From contig NC_079880.1 of the NCBI RefSeq assembly GCF_029227915.1, forward strand, positions 20,584,501-20,648,500: a DNA stretch of 64,000 bases. Reading direction: 5' to 3'. The position numbers and the translations under genes were made by a program. Below the pieces are notes generated by a model. The model searched no databases. It saw only the letters and a program-made list of their open reading frames with translations, and was not told the origin of the DNA. Of this stretch, positions 47,717 to 59,461 are shown piece by piece (position 1 is the stretch's first letter; each line of letters opens with the position of its first letter). The DNA comes from Hydractinia symbiolongicarpus. Lineage: Eukaryota > Cnidaria > Hydrozoa > Anthoathecata > Hydractiniidae.

Positions 47717-49299
47717 ATTTAAACGCTATATTTTCTAAAAATGAAAAAACAAAAGTTATATGTTATATATGTATCATTTCTTTGGAGCTTGGGAACAAAT
47801 ATGCAAGTTTTAACACATTCCTGGATTTGTTTAGGTGTGTGATTCATTGCACACAAAAATTCATATATTTTTATTATCTGTCCTTTAAAAAAAAGAAATA
47901 TTCACCGCGTGTTAGCTAGAAATTCAGTATTAAGGCCAGGAAAAACTTTTAAAATTTTATGGTCCTAGATGCTTGAGGTATTCTGATACTAATTCTATAT
48001 AACACCAATTAAAGATGACAAATCAAGCGTTTTTTATTCAGAAAGTCAGTAGAGAACTTTCTTTATCACTAGACTATCGGCAGCATTGATAAAGGACAGA
48101 CACGCAAGCTTAAACACCCACTGGTCAAAGTTGTAGGATGGGCCAGGCTCTCAACCTAGCACCTGGATTCACACAACTTTGTCCAAGGTGCCTATGGGAA
48201 GGATGACACAAAATAAACAAGCAAAAAGAAAAGAAAAATATAAAAAAAGGACAGAAGAAACAACAAATACACGTTTCATCGTTGATATTAGAAGAACTTT
48301 ATATGGCCTATGTTACGTCCCCATGGTTCTTGCCTTTTTGACATTGAGCCCGAGCACTAGCGGCTTTGACATCAGGAAGAAAATTGTGGGGATGTTTCTT
48401 TCTTCTTTTTGTTTCTTACATGTTGCAAAATAATGCTACCACAACCACTACTTCTATAGTGCTACTAGGCATTTTATAATTATTCACAAAATTAAACTTA
48501 GTTGTAATAATATACTCTTTTTAGATTTTAAGATTTTAATCAATTTATTGCTTCCATCTGGGTCCGTGAAAAAGTTAATTACTTTAATTGCTGTGATCTG
48601 ATTGGTTAATTTCGATCCTCTAATTATCTATTCAAATAATAAATAGCCAAAGATGATTACGATCATTGCCCGTCGATGACAGCTGTAGCTGTCGAAACGT
48701 AGCCTAGAATAAACTCGCTTGTTCATGACATGATAATATTTATATTATTCAATGACGATGACTGAACAGATAAGTGGTAATATTTTAAAAATAATTTACT
48801 CTTATTTTTTTCTACAAAGTTTTTGTGGCAAAATGTTTAAGGATCCTTTTTTCGCTATCCGGGAGGTAACGTAAACTGTCTTTAATCCAAAAAATAACAT
48901 AAAATGGCATCTTTCAATGAGAAAGCATGTTGTAGACATGAAAAATGTGACTCTATTATATATTTGCTTTTTTATTTTGAATTTTACTTAAAAAATCTTA
49001 AATTACTATATAATTTAATAACATAGTATAACTGGAATAAGATGCTTTTTTTAAGTTTTAAAGCTTTTTTTAAAGAACAATGCTAAATTTTGTTCTAAAA
49101 TCATCAAAACCCAATGGTTTGGAGATTAAATATGACAAATTGTGTTCTAAATTCTTTAAACTGGGACCGTATAGAGCTTAAAGACCATCATATTTTGTTC
49201 TTAAATCATCAAAATGTGATTGTGAGAAACAACCTTTTATTTTTCTCAATGTAACTTTACTTTTTTTGCTTATAATTTTAATTTTAACCGTGGTATATA
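47717..49299. other. Upstream of GLOD4, mostly unassigned
   Basis: It holds a dispersed repeat at 48311-48400 (family of 25914) and, at 48655-48745, a GATGACAGCTGTAGCTGTC hairpin followed by GAAACG and ATAAACTCGCTTGTTCATG that looks like the end of a retroelement. No gene is supported. Confidence 0.4.
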
Positions 49300-49560
49300 T
49301 GCATATTTTGCATGGCTAGCTGGCTAGCCTCATCCTGTCCATTATTTCCAGGAGGGGCCAGGGCTTAAATAGGGAATCCTGGAGTACTTATTGCTTACTA
49401 GGGAGTTGTTGTACTAGGGAGTCTACCGATAGTAGTAGTATTTATTTTGTGTGAGATAACTATATATTTACATTTAATAAATACCTATGAGGAGACTTCT
49501 ACACATTCTCACTGGGCTATGGTAACATTCACTCGCCCATATTGAATTGCTGCCAAGGGG
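49300..49560 (-). repeat. SINE family A, internally deleted copy
   Basis: The 3' end (GGCTAGCCTCATCCTGTCC, TTATTTCCAGGAGGGGCCA) and the 5' body (GGGCTATGGTAACATTCACT, CGCCCATATTGAATTGC) of the family flank about 120 bases of unrelated or rearranged sequence. Confidence 0.7.
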
Positions 49561-49913
49561 AGATACAAAATTCTTTGATAGCAAATCTTACTATGTTTCA
49601 TTACCCAACACAATGCGTAATAAATTATCCTCGATCTAAACTTGCAGGGTCATCAATCGTCAAAGCATTAGTTACGGTTAGTGTCTGCAGCCACAAAGCC
49701 CTGCAACCATGCAGCTGGCTGGGGGAAGCCATGCAGCCTTGCATCTATTATGTAGCAAAGAAACCATGCAATGCAAATACCAGACCTAAAAAGGTTGTCA
49801 ATGAAAAGTAAACAAATAAAGCCTCAATTCATTTATTAAGCTAAAAAAGTTAACTTATGTTAATGCCCTAGTAAATACATTCCACAAGACGCGCGGAGCA
49901 GGACCAATGACTG

Positions 49914-50285
49914 AGATGGATGGATGGATGGATGGATGGATGGATGGATGGATAGATGTGCATATTTTACATGGCTAGCCTCACAAATATCGAGGGATAT
50001 ACCCTGTCTATTATTTCCAGGAGGGGCCATGGAGAGTCCTACAGTATTTAATGCTCATTTTTGAGCGACGCAAACCCAATTAGGGCCCGCGCTCTACTAG
50101 ACAACTCCCGGCAACATCCAACGGCCCACACAGTGTGCCATTTTCCCAATTTCCCTCACATGGCTTGGGTTAACCTGGGGCTATGGTAACATTCACTCGC
50201 CCATGTTGAATCGCCGTCAAGAGAGGAATCGAACCCCGGTCTCCCGCACAGAGTACGAGAGCTATAACCACTAATCTACGGCATC
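49914..50285 (-). repeat. SINE family A, complete copy with (ATCC)n tail
   Basis: The minus strand from 50285 gives a tRNA-like head with closing stem GCCGT/ACGGC, A-box-like TAGTGGTTATAGC, and GCGGGAGACCGGGGTTCGA, which is close to the 3' half of tRNA-Asp/Glu. The body of about 250 bases ends in GTGAGGCTAGCCATG and an (ATCC)n microsatellite (49914-49956). Internal Pol III promoter, no coding capacity. This copy defines the family. Confidence 0.88.
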
Positions 50286-50368
50286 ATAAAACTAAGGAAA
50301 AACAGTAGTGTGGGATGATGCTCTGCATACATTGGCAGGTGTGGTTTTCACATATGGCAGAGTTAGGG

Positions 50369-50605
50369 CAAAAAGAGGTTAACGACAGGTGTGAGGTGAG
50401 GTGGAGAAGTTGAAGCTCCTGATTTTGCGGAGAAGAAAGAATTAGGTTAAGCGGCGAACAAACAAGCAAAACAAAAATTATATTATTATTATAATTACAA
50501 AAAGAGGTTAACGACAGGTGTGAGGTGAGGTGGAGAAGTTGAAGCTCCTGATTTTGCGGAGAAGAAAGAATTAGGTTAAGCGGCGAACAAACAAGCAAAA
50601 CAAAA
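50369..50605. repeat. Exact 108-bp direct duplication
   Basis: Two identical copies (about 50369-50477 and 50498-50605) of a segment beginning AAAAAGAGGTTAACGACAGG and ending GCAAAACAAAAA, separated by an about 20-base AT-rich spacer. No coding role seen. Confidence 0.85.
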
Positions 50606-50671
50606 ACGAAACCAAAACAATCACAGGAACAATTTCACATGCGCTGTGGCCTTTCATAATGGTAGCGTAAG

Positions 50672-50800
50672 GGGGGATTTTCACGAAGCGAATTGAACGG
50701 CGAATTCGACGGCGAATTTTATCTGAGCATGCGCAGTTTTGTTTGTTTTGATTTTGCATCAGATCTATTTTGTCCACAACTTCGTGGACAAAATAGATCT
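50672..50800. repeat. MITE-end fragment and 40-bp hairpin
   Basis: TAAGGGGGGATTTTCACGAA resembles the end of the element at 51037. At 50761-50800, AGATCTATTTTGTCCAC is perfectly inverted around a six-base loop. Confidence 0.65.
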
Positions 50801-51036
50801 GAATCTATTTAATACCTGTTCTCCGGGGATAAAATTTAATGAACATTTTGATGCATAGCAAATGTTGCTCGTGTCGCCACCTTCTGTAAATGTCCCGGGG
50901 GGCAAAATTATTATTGCGGCACATTTGTGTCTCGTGTCACCATATCATGCAACAAATATGTTGCAAAATCATTTGAGGCATAGTGTAATTGACCAATGAA
51001 AATGCAGGAAACTGTAAACATTGCTTTTCTTGAGGA

Positions 51037-51478
51037 GTCTAAGGGGGGCTTCACACTAGAATAAAGCATGCTAAGTATAAAAATAAAGCATGCTTCGACT
51101 AAAGCAAGTTGCAAGTAACATTAAAGGGAGATTTGTAAACAAAATTTAAAACAAAACGTTCATGTTGTTGTTTTTCTCACATACGAATGAACTTTCACTT
51201 TCATAATACCCGCTCAAAAGCCTCACTTTTAATACTCAAATACTTGTGCATAATTTTTATTCTATTGTTTTATGCACTTATAGCAGCTAAAGCAAAAATA
51301 AAGAGTGCCTCGAAGCACTCTTTATTTTTGCTTTATTTAAAGCATGTTTAAAGCAAGTAAACATAATTTGAAAGACATTTTAATAAAGCAAAAATGCGTT
51401 CACATTATTAAGCACGCTTTAAACCATGCTTTAAATTTATAGCATGCTTTTAAAATTCTAGTGTGAACCCCCCCTAAC
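51037..51478. mobile_element. MITE with CTTCACACTAGAAT inverted ends
   Basis: Left end TAAGGGGGGCTTCACACTAG, right end the inverse of TAGGGGGGGTTCACACTAG. About 440 bp, non-coding, rich in GCATGCTTTA direct and inverted motifs. It also holds an internal perfect hairpin (GCAAAAATAAAGAGTGC arms, 51292-51331). Confidence 0.75.
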
Positions 51479-52259
51479 ATCAAGTGAAGAGAGAAGGTAG
51501 GAGAAAACGCAAAAATGTCGGAAGAAAAGAACAAATATCTGACGAGAACATAAAAACAAAAGAAGCCATAAAGCAGATCTTGCTTTATGGCTTTTTAGTA
51601 AATTCAATGGTGCATACAGCTCTTGTAACCTCAAAAAAACTTTCCACTCCCTCCGCATCCATTCTTCGGGAGGTAGGAACATTTAAATAAAAGCTTTTCA
51701 TAAAACAATTCTGCAGCAAATGAGAAGTGGCGTCACGAGAAACAATTTCATGCGCATGCTGCGAGACATGTTGCATAGCGCGCATGAAAATGTTTCTTAC
51801 CTTTATTTTGAATTATTTCCAGTAATACGACTTTTCTCAAAAAGAGAATAAACACAATGATGATTGCGTTTTGATTGGTTAACAACAGAGTATGGGTAAT
51901 CTATACACCCTCGTCCTCAGGGATTTATGCCTTTTTAATATAACGGTGAGAAATATTTTTCGTCGTCATTTCGCTTATGTCAAAAAGGCATATTTTTTTA
52001 TTTTATTTATTATTTTATTAAACGAATATTTATACTGGATATACATGTCAACTAAAAGCTGTTATAAATATGTGTCCAGTTAAAATATATAAAAAGACAT
52101 TAAAATATAAATATATATACATAAATAATAAAACCAAGTATGATAGACACACAAGAATCAAGGACTGGTCAAAATAAAGAAGTCGGGTGAAAAAGAGTTT
52201 AAAATAACCTAGGAAAAAAGAAGGCAGAGACAAACTGGGAAACCAATTTAAAGACTGGC

Positions 52260-53813
52260 TAAAGACCTAAGTATTATTAATAAAAACTAATTGAAATGTT
52301 CATTTAAAAATGTTTTAAAATCAGACATGCCTAAAGAACGGGCCTCTAGAGGAAGCGTATTATAAATTTTTGCTCCCATGAAATAAAAAACTTTTTCTGG
52401 CATACTCCGTTTTAATTTTTGGAATAGTAATCAACTTTCTGTTATTTCTCGTGCTCATTTCATGATTTTGAGCGTGAAAATAGTTCTGAAAGACATTTGT
52501 TGCAGTACCATCAAGACTCGTTTTGACAACCAAACACGCACGTTTTTTATTTTCATTTACTATTGATTTAAGCCGATTGTTCGGATCACTATAATCTCTA
52601 CAACTATACACAACACGCAAGGCTCTCCTGTGCAGGGAATCCATTTTGTTATGCTGAGTGTTCGTGAGTGCCAAGAGATGCAGCCCACAATAGGTGAACA
52701 TTGGCATCACCATACTTTGATAAATTGACTTGGCGGTTGCCAGTTCGACTTCGTATCTGATTTTCGACAGAAGGTTTAAACGAGATGAGGCTTTCTTATA
52801 ACATTTTTCAAAGAAAGTATTCATCGAGAGCGAACTTTCGATAAGGACACCAAGATACATATATTTGTTTGCTATCAGGACGTTCTGATGGTCAACTGTG
52901 ATGTTAAAGTTGACCAGCTGATTTTTTACTTTCTTTGATGTTTCAAATAATAGAGCCTCAGTTTTTTCTTTCTTCAGATTAATTATAAGTTCGTTTTCTT
53001 TGCACCACGATGAAACGGCATCGAGATCTGCGTTCATTTTCCTAGTTATGTCTTCAACGTTTTTCGAATTGCAGTACAATACGGTGTCATCAGCATATTT
53101 AATGAGCTTTGAATATTTAATGACATCGCCAAGATCATTGAAAATCAGCAGAAACAACAGAGGACCAAGGATAGACCCTTGCGGTACTCCAGAACATATA
53201 TCAAAGCTTTCAGATTCACATTGATCAAATTTGACATTAGCTGTACGACAAAAAAGATAATCTGTAAACCAATCTAGTTCACGATCATGTATTCCATATT
53301 TCGGAAGTTTCGATAGCAATTTAGAATGACTAATTGTGTCAAATGCTTTCGTAAGATCTATAAAACACGCACCAACCATATCTCCTTTATCAACATGTGA
53401 ACGAATGTCATCTAATAATATGGTAACTGCTTGTTCGGTTGACATATCCTTACGAAAACCAAATTGACGTGAATACAAAAGTTCGTTTTTCTCCAAATAG
53501 CTGTAAAGCTGATTATGAACAATTTTCTCAAGAATTTTGGAAAGAATTGGTAAGATTGATATTGGTCGATAATTGTCCAAAGTAGATCGAGTACCAGATT
53601 TGTAAACCGGTATAATTTTGGCATTCTTCCAGGCAGTTGGTATAATCCCAGTTGATATCGATAGATTTATAATGTGACATAAAGGATGTGTTATTGAATG
53701 CTTCGAATCTTTCAGTAAAGCGGATGGAAGGTCATCGTTACCAGTGGCTTTCTTTCTTTTTAATTTGCTAAGGTGATCACAAACTTCATCTGGAGAAACG
53801 TTTTTTAGATGGA
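52260..53813 (-). pseudogene. LINE reverse transcriptase fragment (CR1/Jockey-like)
   Basis: The minus-strand frame is open from the hAT junction at 53813 to 52360. It shows the RT blocks KAKATG-like KKATGNDD, NAKIIPVYKSG, NYRPISILP, RQFGFRK, DLTKAFDTISH, VPQGSILGPLLF and the catalytic YADD. A single extra A in a run near 52367 shifts the C-terminal tail; the typical NTLPLEAR and FKTFLNEHF ending is readable in the next frame just downstream. The endonuclease and 5' part are missing. The 3' end runs into a TATA-rich tail near 52090-52130. Not functional as it stands. Confidence 0.85.
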
Positions 53814-56800
53814 CAGGGTTCCCACAGACCCTGGAAAACCTGGAAAACCTGGAAAATATACCACTTTTTGAAAAACTCAGGGAAAACCTGGAAACGCACC
53901 TGGAAAAAATTTTGACCCAGGGAAAAAATATATGGCATTTGCAAGAGACTCAGGGAAAAAAAATTTTGGTAGCAAGTTGAACTGAAGTTGTGTTACTATT
54001 ATTTCATTGTTAGCTTTTCAGCATGATTAATGGTGTTCAACCAAACAGATTTATGCAACTTTTAATTTTGTTTATATAGATACAGCATCTCTTTTCTTCT
54101 GGCGACACTCTTTATAATATAAACAAATTGTTAATGTAGTTTTTTATTCTGTAGCTTGCATGTGATTTTAAAAAGTGATAAAAGTTTAGCGATTGGTACT
54201 TGTGTAATGCAGTTTGTTGTAATCTATGGTGTTCTGTTCTTATTTTTTGTAAGTTTTTAGTTCTGTTGTTTTCTAGTGTATTAAAATAAAATATGAAAGA
54301 TCAAACCTATTTCTCAAAGGATTGGCTGGATGATCCAGACTTTAAGGAGTGGATTGTATAAACCAAAGATAACACAGAGGCTCGATGTAAAGTTTGTCAT
54401 AAGACGATCAAGTTGTCAAATATGGGTCGTCAAGCCTTAGTTAGTCATACAAGTGGTAAAACTCATAAAATGCATGTAGACCGAAGGCAAATGTTCTTTA
54501 AAGCAAAAACTATTAGTAATAGAAGCGAACAGCCTATTAGTATTGAAGAGCCAAGTACATCTAGTGATTCTACCTCTACATCTAGTGGTTCTACATCTAG
54601 TCAAATTCAGTCAGTTCATAAGACTAAAGCCACAGAAGAAACTTCACTTGAGTTGCTATTAAAAGACAGTCAAAAGCAGAAATCTGAAATAATTTGGGCC
54701 TTAAAAGTAGTTGTTAACGGCTTTTCTAACAATTCTTGTACTAACCTTGGTCAAACATTTAGATGCATGTTCCCAGACAGCAAAATTGCTCAGTCATTTG
54801 AACTTGGGCCTACCAAAGTCCATTATATCATCAACTTTGGAATTGCCCCATACTTTAGAGACATCTTGTATGATTCATTGAAAAAAGTTGAATGTTATGT
54901 TGTCTCTTTTGACGAAAGTTTGAATACTGTAACTCAGAACTGTGAAATGGATGTACTAGTAAGATTTTTTGACCCTGTTGATGACAAAGTTAAAATCCGT
55001 TACTTAGACTCAAGCTTTCTTGGACATAGTGCTCACCAAGATTTGTTCAGCCATTTCACGAAGACGCTTGGGAAATTAGATCCAAACAAAATGTTTCAAG
55101 TATCCATGGATGGACCTAGCGTTAACTTCAAATTTTTGGAAAAAGTCCAGAAAGACCGTCTTGACAATGAACAACATCAACTCATTGACATAGGTAGCTG
55201 TGGTCTTCACACTATTCATGGTGCTTTCAAAAATGCTGCAGTTTCTACTGAATGGAACATTAAGAAAATACTCCATGGTTCTTACCAAATATTGCACGAC
55301 ACACCAGCCAGAAGAGATGATTATGAAAGTGTGACATCATCTAATGTTTATCCGCTAAATTTTTGTGCTACACGGTATAGTAAGCTACTCTCTTGGTGGT
55401 AGAAAGACAAAGTGTGTCATTTTTAATTCATGTGCATTAATAATAAATTATAATGGTCACCTGAATTTAAATTGCAGTATGTGGTATTAGAAAAAAGCTA
55501 ATTTATTGAGAAATATGTAAATTGTACTGTAATATGTCTATATGTTGAAAAGTTTAGTAGTAATGTAGGTTATATGTTTTCATTTTCAGGTGGGTGGAAG
55601 ACAAAGTTGTAGCAGAGCGTCTCATTGAAATTTGGGAAAATATTGTGAAAATCGTAAAGTTTTGGGAAGGTCTTCCGAAATCAAAACGACCTGCTTCTAA
55701 GACCTATGGTTATGTGAAAGATGCTGCTAAAGACCTGCTCACACCTGCGAAATTGAAGTTTTTCAGTTTCCTAGCTGGAATTTTGCAACCATTTTTGGTA
55801 ATGTACCAAACGGACAAACCAATGGTTCCTTATATGTATCAAGACTTGACCAAGCTTTTAAAGAATTTAATGAGATTGATTGTTAAGCCTGATGTGTTAA
55901 CAAAATGTGAATCAATAAGTGATTTAAAAGCTGTCAATTTGAATGATAATTCAGTGCTTATGAAACCAAAGAATTATAATTTAGGCTTTGCTACTAGATT
56001 TGAAATAAACGAATTAAAAAGAAAAGATCTAATAACTAATGCACAGGTGGCTAAGTTCTTTACTGATGCTGTTATATTTGTTAGATCTATTGTTGAGAAG
56101 TTATTCGACAAGAGTCCGTTGTCAAAAAATGTTGTTAAAAATTCCACTATATTTGATCCCAAGGTAATGGTTACTGAAAGCTCCTCTGTTTTGCAAACCA
56201 AACTGAGAAGCATGTTAACATATCTGGTGAAGCTTAGAGTTTTAACATCTTTTCAATGTGACAAAATCACTGAAGAATTTAATGAGTTTTCCGATCACAA
56301 TTTGAAACTTCACATTGATAAATTTCAGAGTTTTGATAGATTTCAAGAAGACTTAGATGAATTTTATTTTGGTGATGTTGGCGTAAAAAGTTTCAAGGAA
56401 CTTTCTTTTCTTATCAAATTAGTCTTAACATTAAGTCACGGTCAAGCGTCAGTTGAAAGAAGTTTTAGTATTAACAACTCTGTCCTCAGACAAAACATGA
56501 AAGAAGAATCTATCGTAGCTAAAAAGGTTGTGAGTGATCATATGATTGCTAATGGTTTAAAACCTGATAGTATTCAGGTAACTAACAAGCTGCTTCGATC
56601 TGTAGCTTCTGCAAGACAAAAGTATGAAGACAGTTTAGAACTACAGAGACAGAAAAAACGCAATGAAAGAGATGAGAATCAAAAGCGCATATTAAATGAT
56701 GAAATAAGAGACACAAAAGCTAAACGTGATGATTTGCAGAAGACATGTGAAGCATTAGACAAAGAATTCGTTTCATCAGTAGAGAAAGCTGAAAAAGATA

Positions 56801-57608
56801 AAGATAACGTTGTGTCACTTGTAACCAAGGCAAATGCATTGAAAAGAAGAAGTGTTGAGTTGAAAACTCAAGTAAAAAGCTTAGATGAAGCACTCTTGGT
56901 TTTAGAGGAGAAGAGGAGGAAAGTTTGTAAATAAAAACGACTAAACAACTGGCTGTTTCTATTTTGTTTGTTTTTGTGTTGGACTGATTTTGTCTTCTGG
57001 ATAGATCTTTAGTTTTTGTTTGACTGTAACCCATTTCGTTTTGTTTTATTTTGGACTGAAGTCAAACTTCTCAAGATACGTTTTTAACCAGCACCATTTA
57101 CCTTATTACTGGCTACCCACTAACCTGTCTTAAGTCAATGTTCCACTTTCTGGGCTTGAAACTGTTCTGCAGTAGTTAACTTCAGACTAATATCAAGCTA
57201 AATGGAATAACAGTTTCTGGCAGTTAGCAGTGTTCAGAAGTACATAAATCTTCTTTTGCTGAAGTTTACATACGCACCTGTATTCAAATGCTGGATAATA
57301 TACACCCAAATGTTTCAATTTCAGTTTCAATTTCTCCCACTGTCTAATATTTATGTTTCTATTTAATGACCCTAGTTTTTTAGACGCTGTTTAGTAATAT
57401 CTAATGCCTGCTGTTTTTTACTTGGGGAACCAGGAATTGAACTTAGTATGCTTAATGTTTATTACCTTGGAGACCCAGGGAAAACAATATGTTTTTTTAT
57501 GTGACCCAGGGAAAATAATATACTTTTCAAGGGTCATGTCCAGGGAATTTTATATGCTTTTCTTGAAAGCTCAGGGAAAAGTTTTAGAAAATTTCTGTGG
57601 GAACCCTG
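53814..57608 (+). mobile_element. hAT-type DNA transposon, 3.8 kb
   Basis: Terminal inverted repeats CAGGGTTCCCACAGA at 53814 and its inverse at 57594-57608. Both ends carry clusters of CAGGGAAAA subterminal repeats (about four at the left, five at the right) in the same orientation. It encodes a BED finger/hAT transposase (next entry). The eight-base flanks (TAGATGGA left, GAAGGTTT right) do not match, so no target duplication remains. Confidence 0.85.
54293..56934 (+). pseudogene. hAT transposase with intron and one early stop
   Basis: From ATG 54293 the frame is open except for TAA at 54359-54361 (codon 23); a shorter product could start at 54413. Exon 1 ends at 55398 and exon 2 begins at 55590 (GT-AG, 191-bp intron, phase 2), so the two long frames join without a shift. 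Domains: a BED-type zinc finger (CKVCHKTIKL...SHTSGKTHKMH, cut by the early stop region), a serine/threonine-rich linker, a catalytic RNase H-like region containing VSFDESLN and VSMDGPSVNFKF, then the hAT dimerisation block LSHGQASVERSFSINNSV near the C-terminus. A strongly charged coiled-coil tail of about 120 residues follows, which is unusual for the family. A single nonsense change disables the full-length protein. Confidence 0.82.
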
Positions 57609-57813
57609 GAAGGTTTTGTAAGTCTTGAACAATATATCCGACTGTTTTCTCCAGATCGAATAACATAGGGACGATGATGGATTGTCTATTTCCTTTCCAT
57701 CCAAAGAAAATCATCTTCGTTTCTCTGCCTTTTGTTCGAATACGAATTTGACAGCACTGTTTTTTCGATTCAGTGGCATTAATAGAAAACTCATACAGAC
57801 CAACCTCGTCCAT
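57571..57813 (-). other. Open frame next to the hAT element, unidentified
   Basis: About 65 codons (GWKGNRQSIIVPMLFDLEKT in the middle) run up to the right TIR of the hAT element. It is in the same orientation as the LINE RT on the other side and could be interrupted host or LINE sequence. I could not match it to a LINE domain or a known protein. Confidence 0.3.
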
Positions 57814-57882
57814 AGAGCATCTTGTGTCTGCTCGCCGTTAGATAAAAAAGAGACAACAGGCGCTGAGAACGAGGTTGCATTG
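57804..57882. repeat. Short inverted-repeat element (ACCTCGTCC...AACGAGGTT)
   Basis: AACCTCGTCCATAGAGCATC at the left and GGCGCTGAGAACGAGGTT at the right. Same family as 11287-11368. Confidence 0.5.
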
Positions 57883-58997
57883 TGATTAGAAGTTTCTTAT
57901 TTCTTACTTCTTGAGGAATACTTCTCTTCTATAAACTAAAAAAATTCACAAGACTTTTTAGGCTTTTATATTCCGTCGCAATATAAAAACTTAAAAAGCT
58001 CAGGTGGACGAGGTTGGATTGAGCTGGAGTTTGCTACGTTTGTGAATAAAAGTATCCCGGGTCCCGGCATACGTGTCTGATGAAGCCTTTGTTTATTCCT
58101 TTAACCATAGCCAAGCCTCGCTGTTCTCGAATTTGGAGCGATATTTAAAACAGCGCGTCTTGGGATACACTAGTGTAAAATTCGAGATGGCTGAGTTTTA
58201 GTTTTTTCGACGAGATGCGACATAATTCAGAAATAAAAGATGTCATAAAAAAGCTGTTGGATTGAGAATGAACTGTAACATCCTCCACCAGAAAATAAAA
58301 ACAACTAGAAATAGAAACTTATTTTTGCCAAACTTAATATGCAATTAAAAAAAATAAGTTCCGCAATAGATTCTTTAAGGAAACTTCTACCTTGTCAATA
58401 ATACATCCAAACATCTGAAAAAATAAATGGATGTATTTTTGACAAGGTAGAAGTTTCCTAATCTTTCCATGTTTTAGTTATCCTTCACTAACGATTTCAG
58501 GTTCATATATCTCCTCTGGCATATGTGTCATCTGGATGCTTAGTGTAACAGAGGCTTAACGGACGATGGTTTGACCAATGTGATTTAGCCAGTTCAACCA
58601 AACAAAATTAATACGGGAACCATCTTTGTGTTGTTCATGATTCAGTGGTGATTGCCTCATGGTTTAAGTGTGTTGTTTCTTTTTTGTTCCTTTTTATTTT
58701 TATATATATCTTCCTCAAAACCGGAACACATTACCTTGTCTTTTTCTCTAATAATTCTGTTCTGAATGTTCTTCATTCTGGTTAGTGTGAAAATAGCGTT
58801 AACAAAGCTAGCTAGCTGCTACAGTGTGCTAAGGAACGAAAAGCAAAAATAAGCAAAGAAAAAGAGAGAAGATACAAAATCTGTCTCTCCAGACAACAAC
58901 AATCACATATATATACAGAGAGGTGGCCTGCAACTTTCTGAGAATGCAAGGAGTACTTTGTCAACTAAATTAATCAATATAAATCTTAAATTCCCAC
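57883..58997. other. Non-coding stretch with hairpins
   Basis: It contains a fold-back near 57951-58000 (TTTTTAGGCTTTTATAT arms) and a strong palindrome at 58377-58459. No gene is supported. Confidence 0.45.
58377..58459. repeat. Long palindrome, 32-base arms
   Basis: Arms AGGAAACTTCTACCTTGTCA plus AATACATCCA are inverted with a single mismatch around a spacer of about 18 bases. Confidence 0.85.
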
Positions 58998-59209
58998 GAG
59001 GGTGCTGATAAGCCGCATACGCCGTAAAAAGTGCGGGTGTTTTCAGGCGAGTTCGGTGTTATAAAAAAAATTCAGGTATTTGCCCGAAAAAACCTGCATA
59101 GTCCCGAACAATTCCCGAAAAAAAAAAGATTCACCATCAATGACTCTCGAAGAATTATTTAAAAAAGTATATATAAAAATTAAAATAAACTAACTATATG
59201 GTAACTAAG

Positions 59210-59335
59210 TGAAAACTCGCAAATGTTAATAGAGATAGATAAACCCACCACTATATATTAATACCTATAAATATACAAACATATAATAAACATAAATGAA
59301 CTGCATTGTTAGAGTCAGACAGTAGGATGTTAACA
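59210..59335 (-). repeat. Copia 3' LTR (126 bp)
   Basis: Identical to the LTR at 63614-63739. On the minus strand it starts TGTTAACATCC and ends GAGTTTTCA (TG...CA). Preceded on the element side by a purine tract. Confidence 0.95.
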
Positions 59336-59354
59336 TTCCCATTCTCTCTTTTCT
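59336..59354 (-). other. Copia polypurine tract
   Basis: The minus strand reads GAGAAAAGAGAGAATGGGAA directly before the 3' LTR; purine-rich with a single T. Primer site for plus-strand DNA synthesis. Confidence 0.75.
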
Positions 59355-59461
59355 CGTAACCAATAATATAAACATACGGCTGCAAATGCATAGCGACACT
59401 GCAAATGCCCCGAATCAAAACATAACCAAAGGTTCATAACAGAAGTGTGTAAAAAGTGTCT

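Noticed and set aside
48670-48705. Hammerhead ribozyme
   Set aside because: The conserved CUGAUGA core is not intact; kept only as a low-interest finding.
50215-50285. Functional tRNA-Asp/Glu gene
   Set aside because: The head is fused to a 250-base body with a microsatellite tail found in at least four other copies.
57571-57813. Upstream part of the LINE ORF
   Set aside because: No endonuclease or linker motif could be recognised, and it does not join in frame by any visible target duplication.
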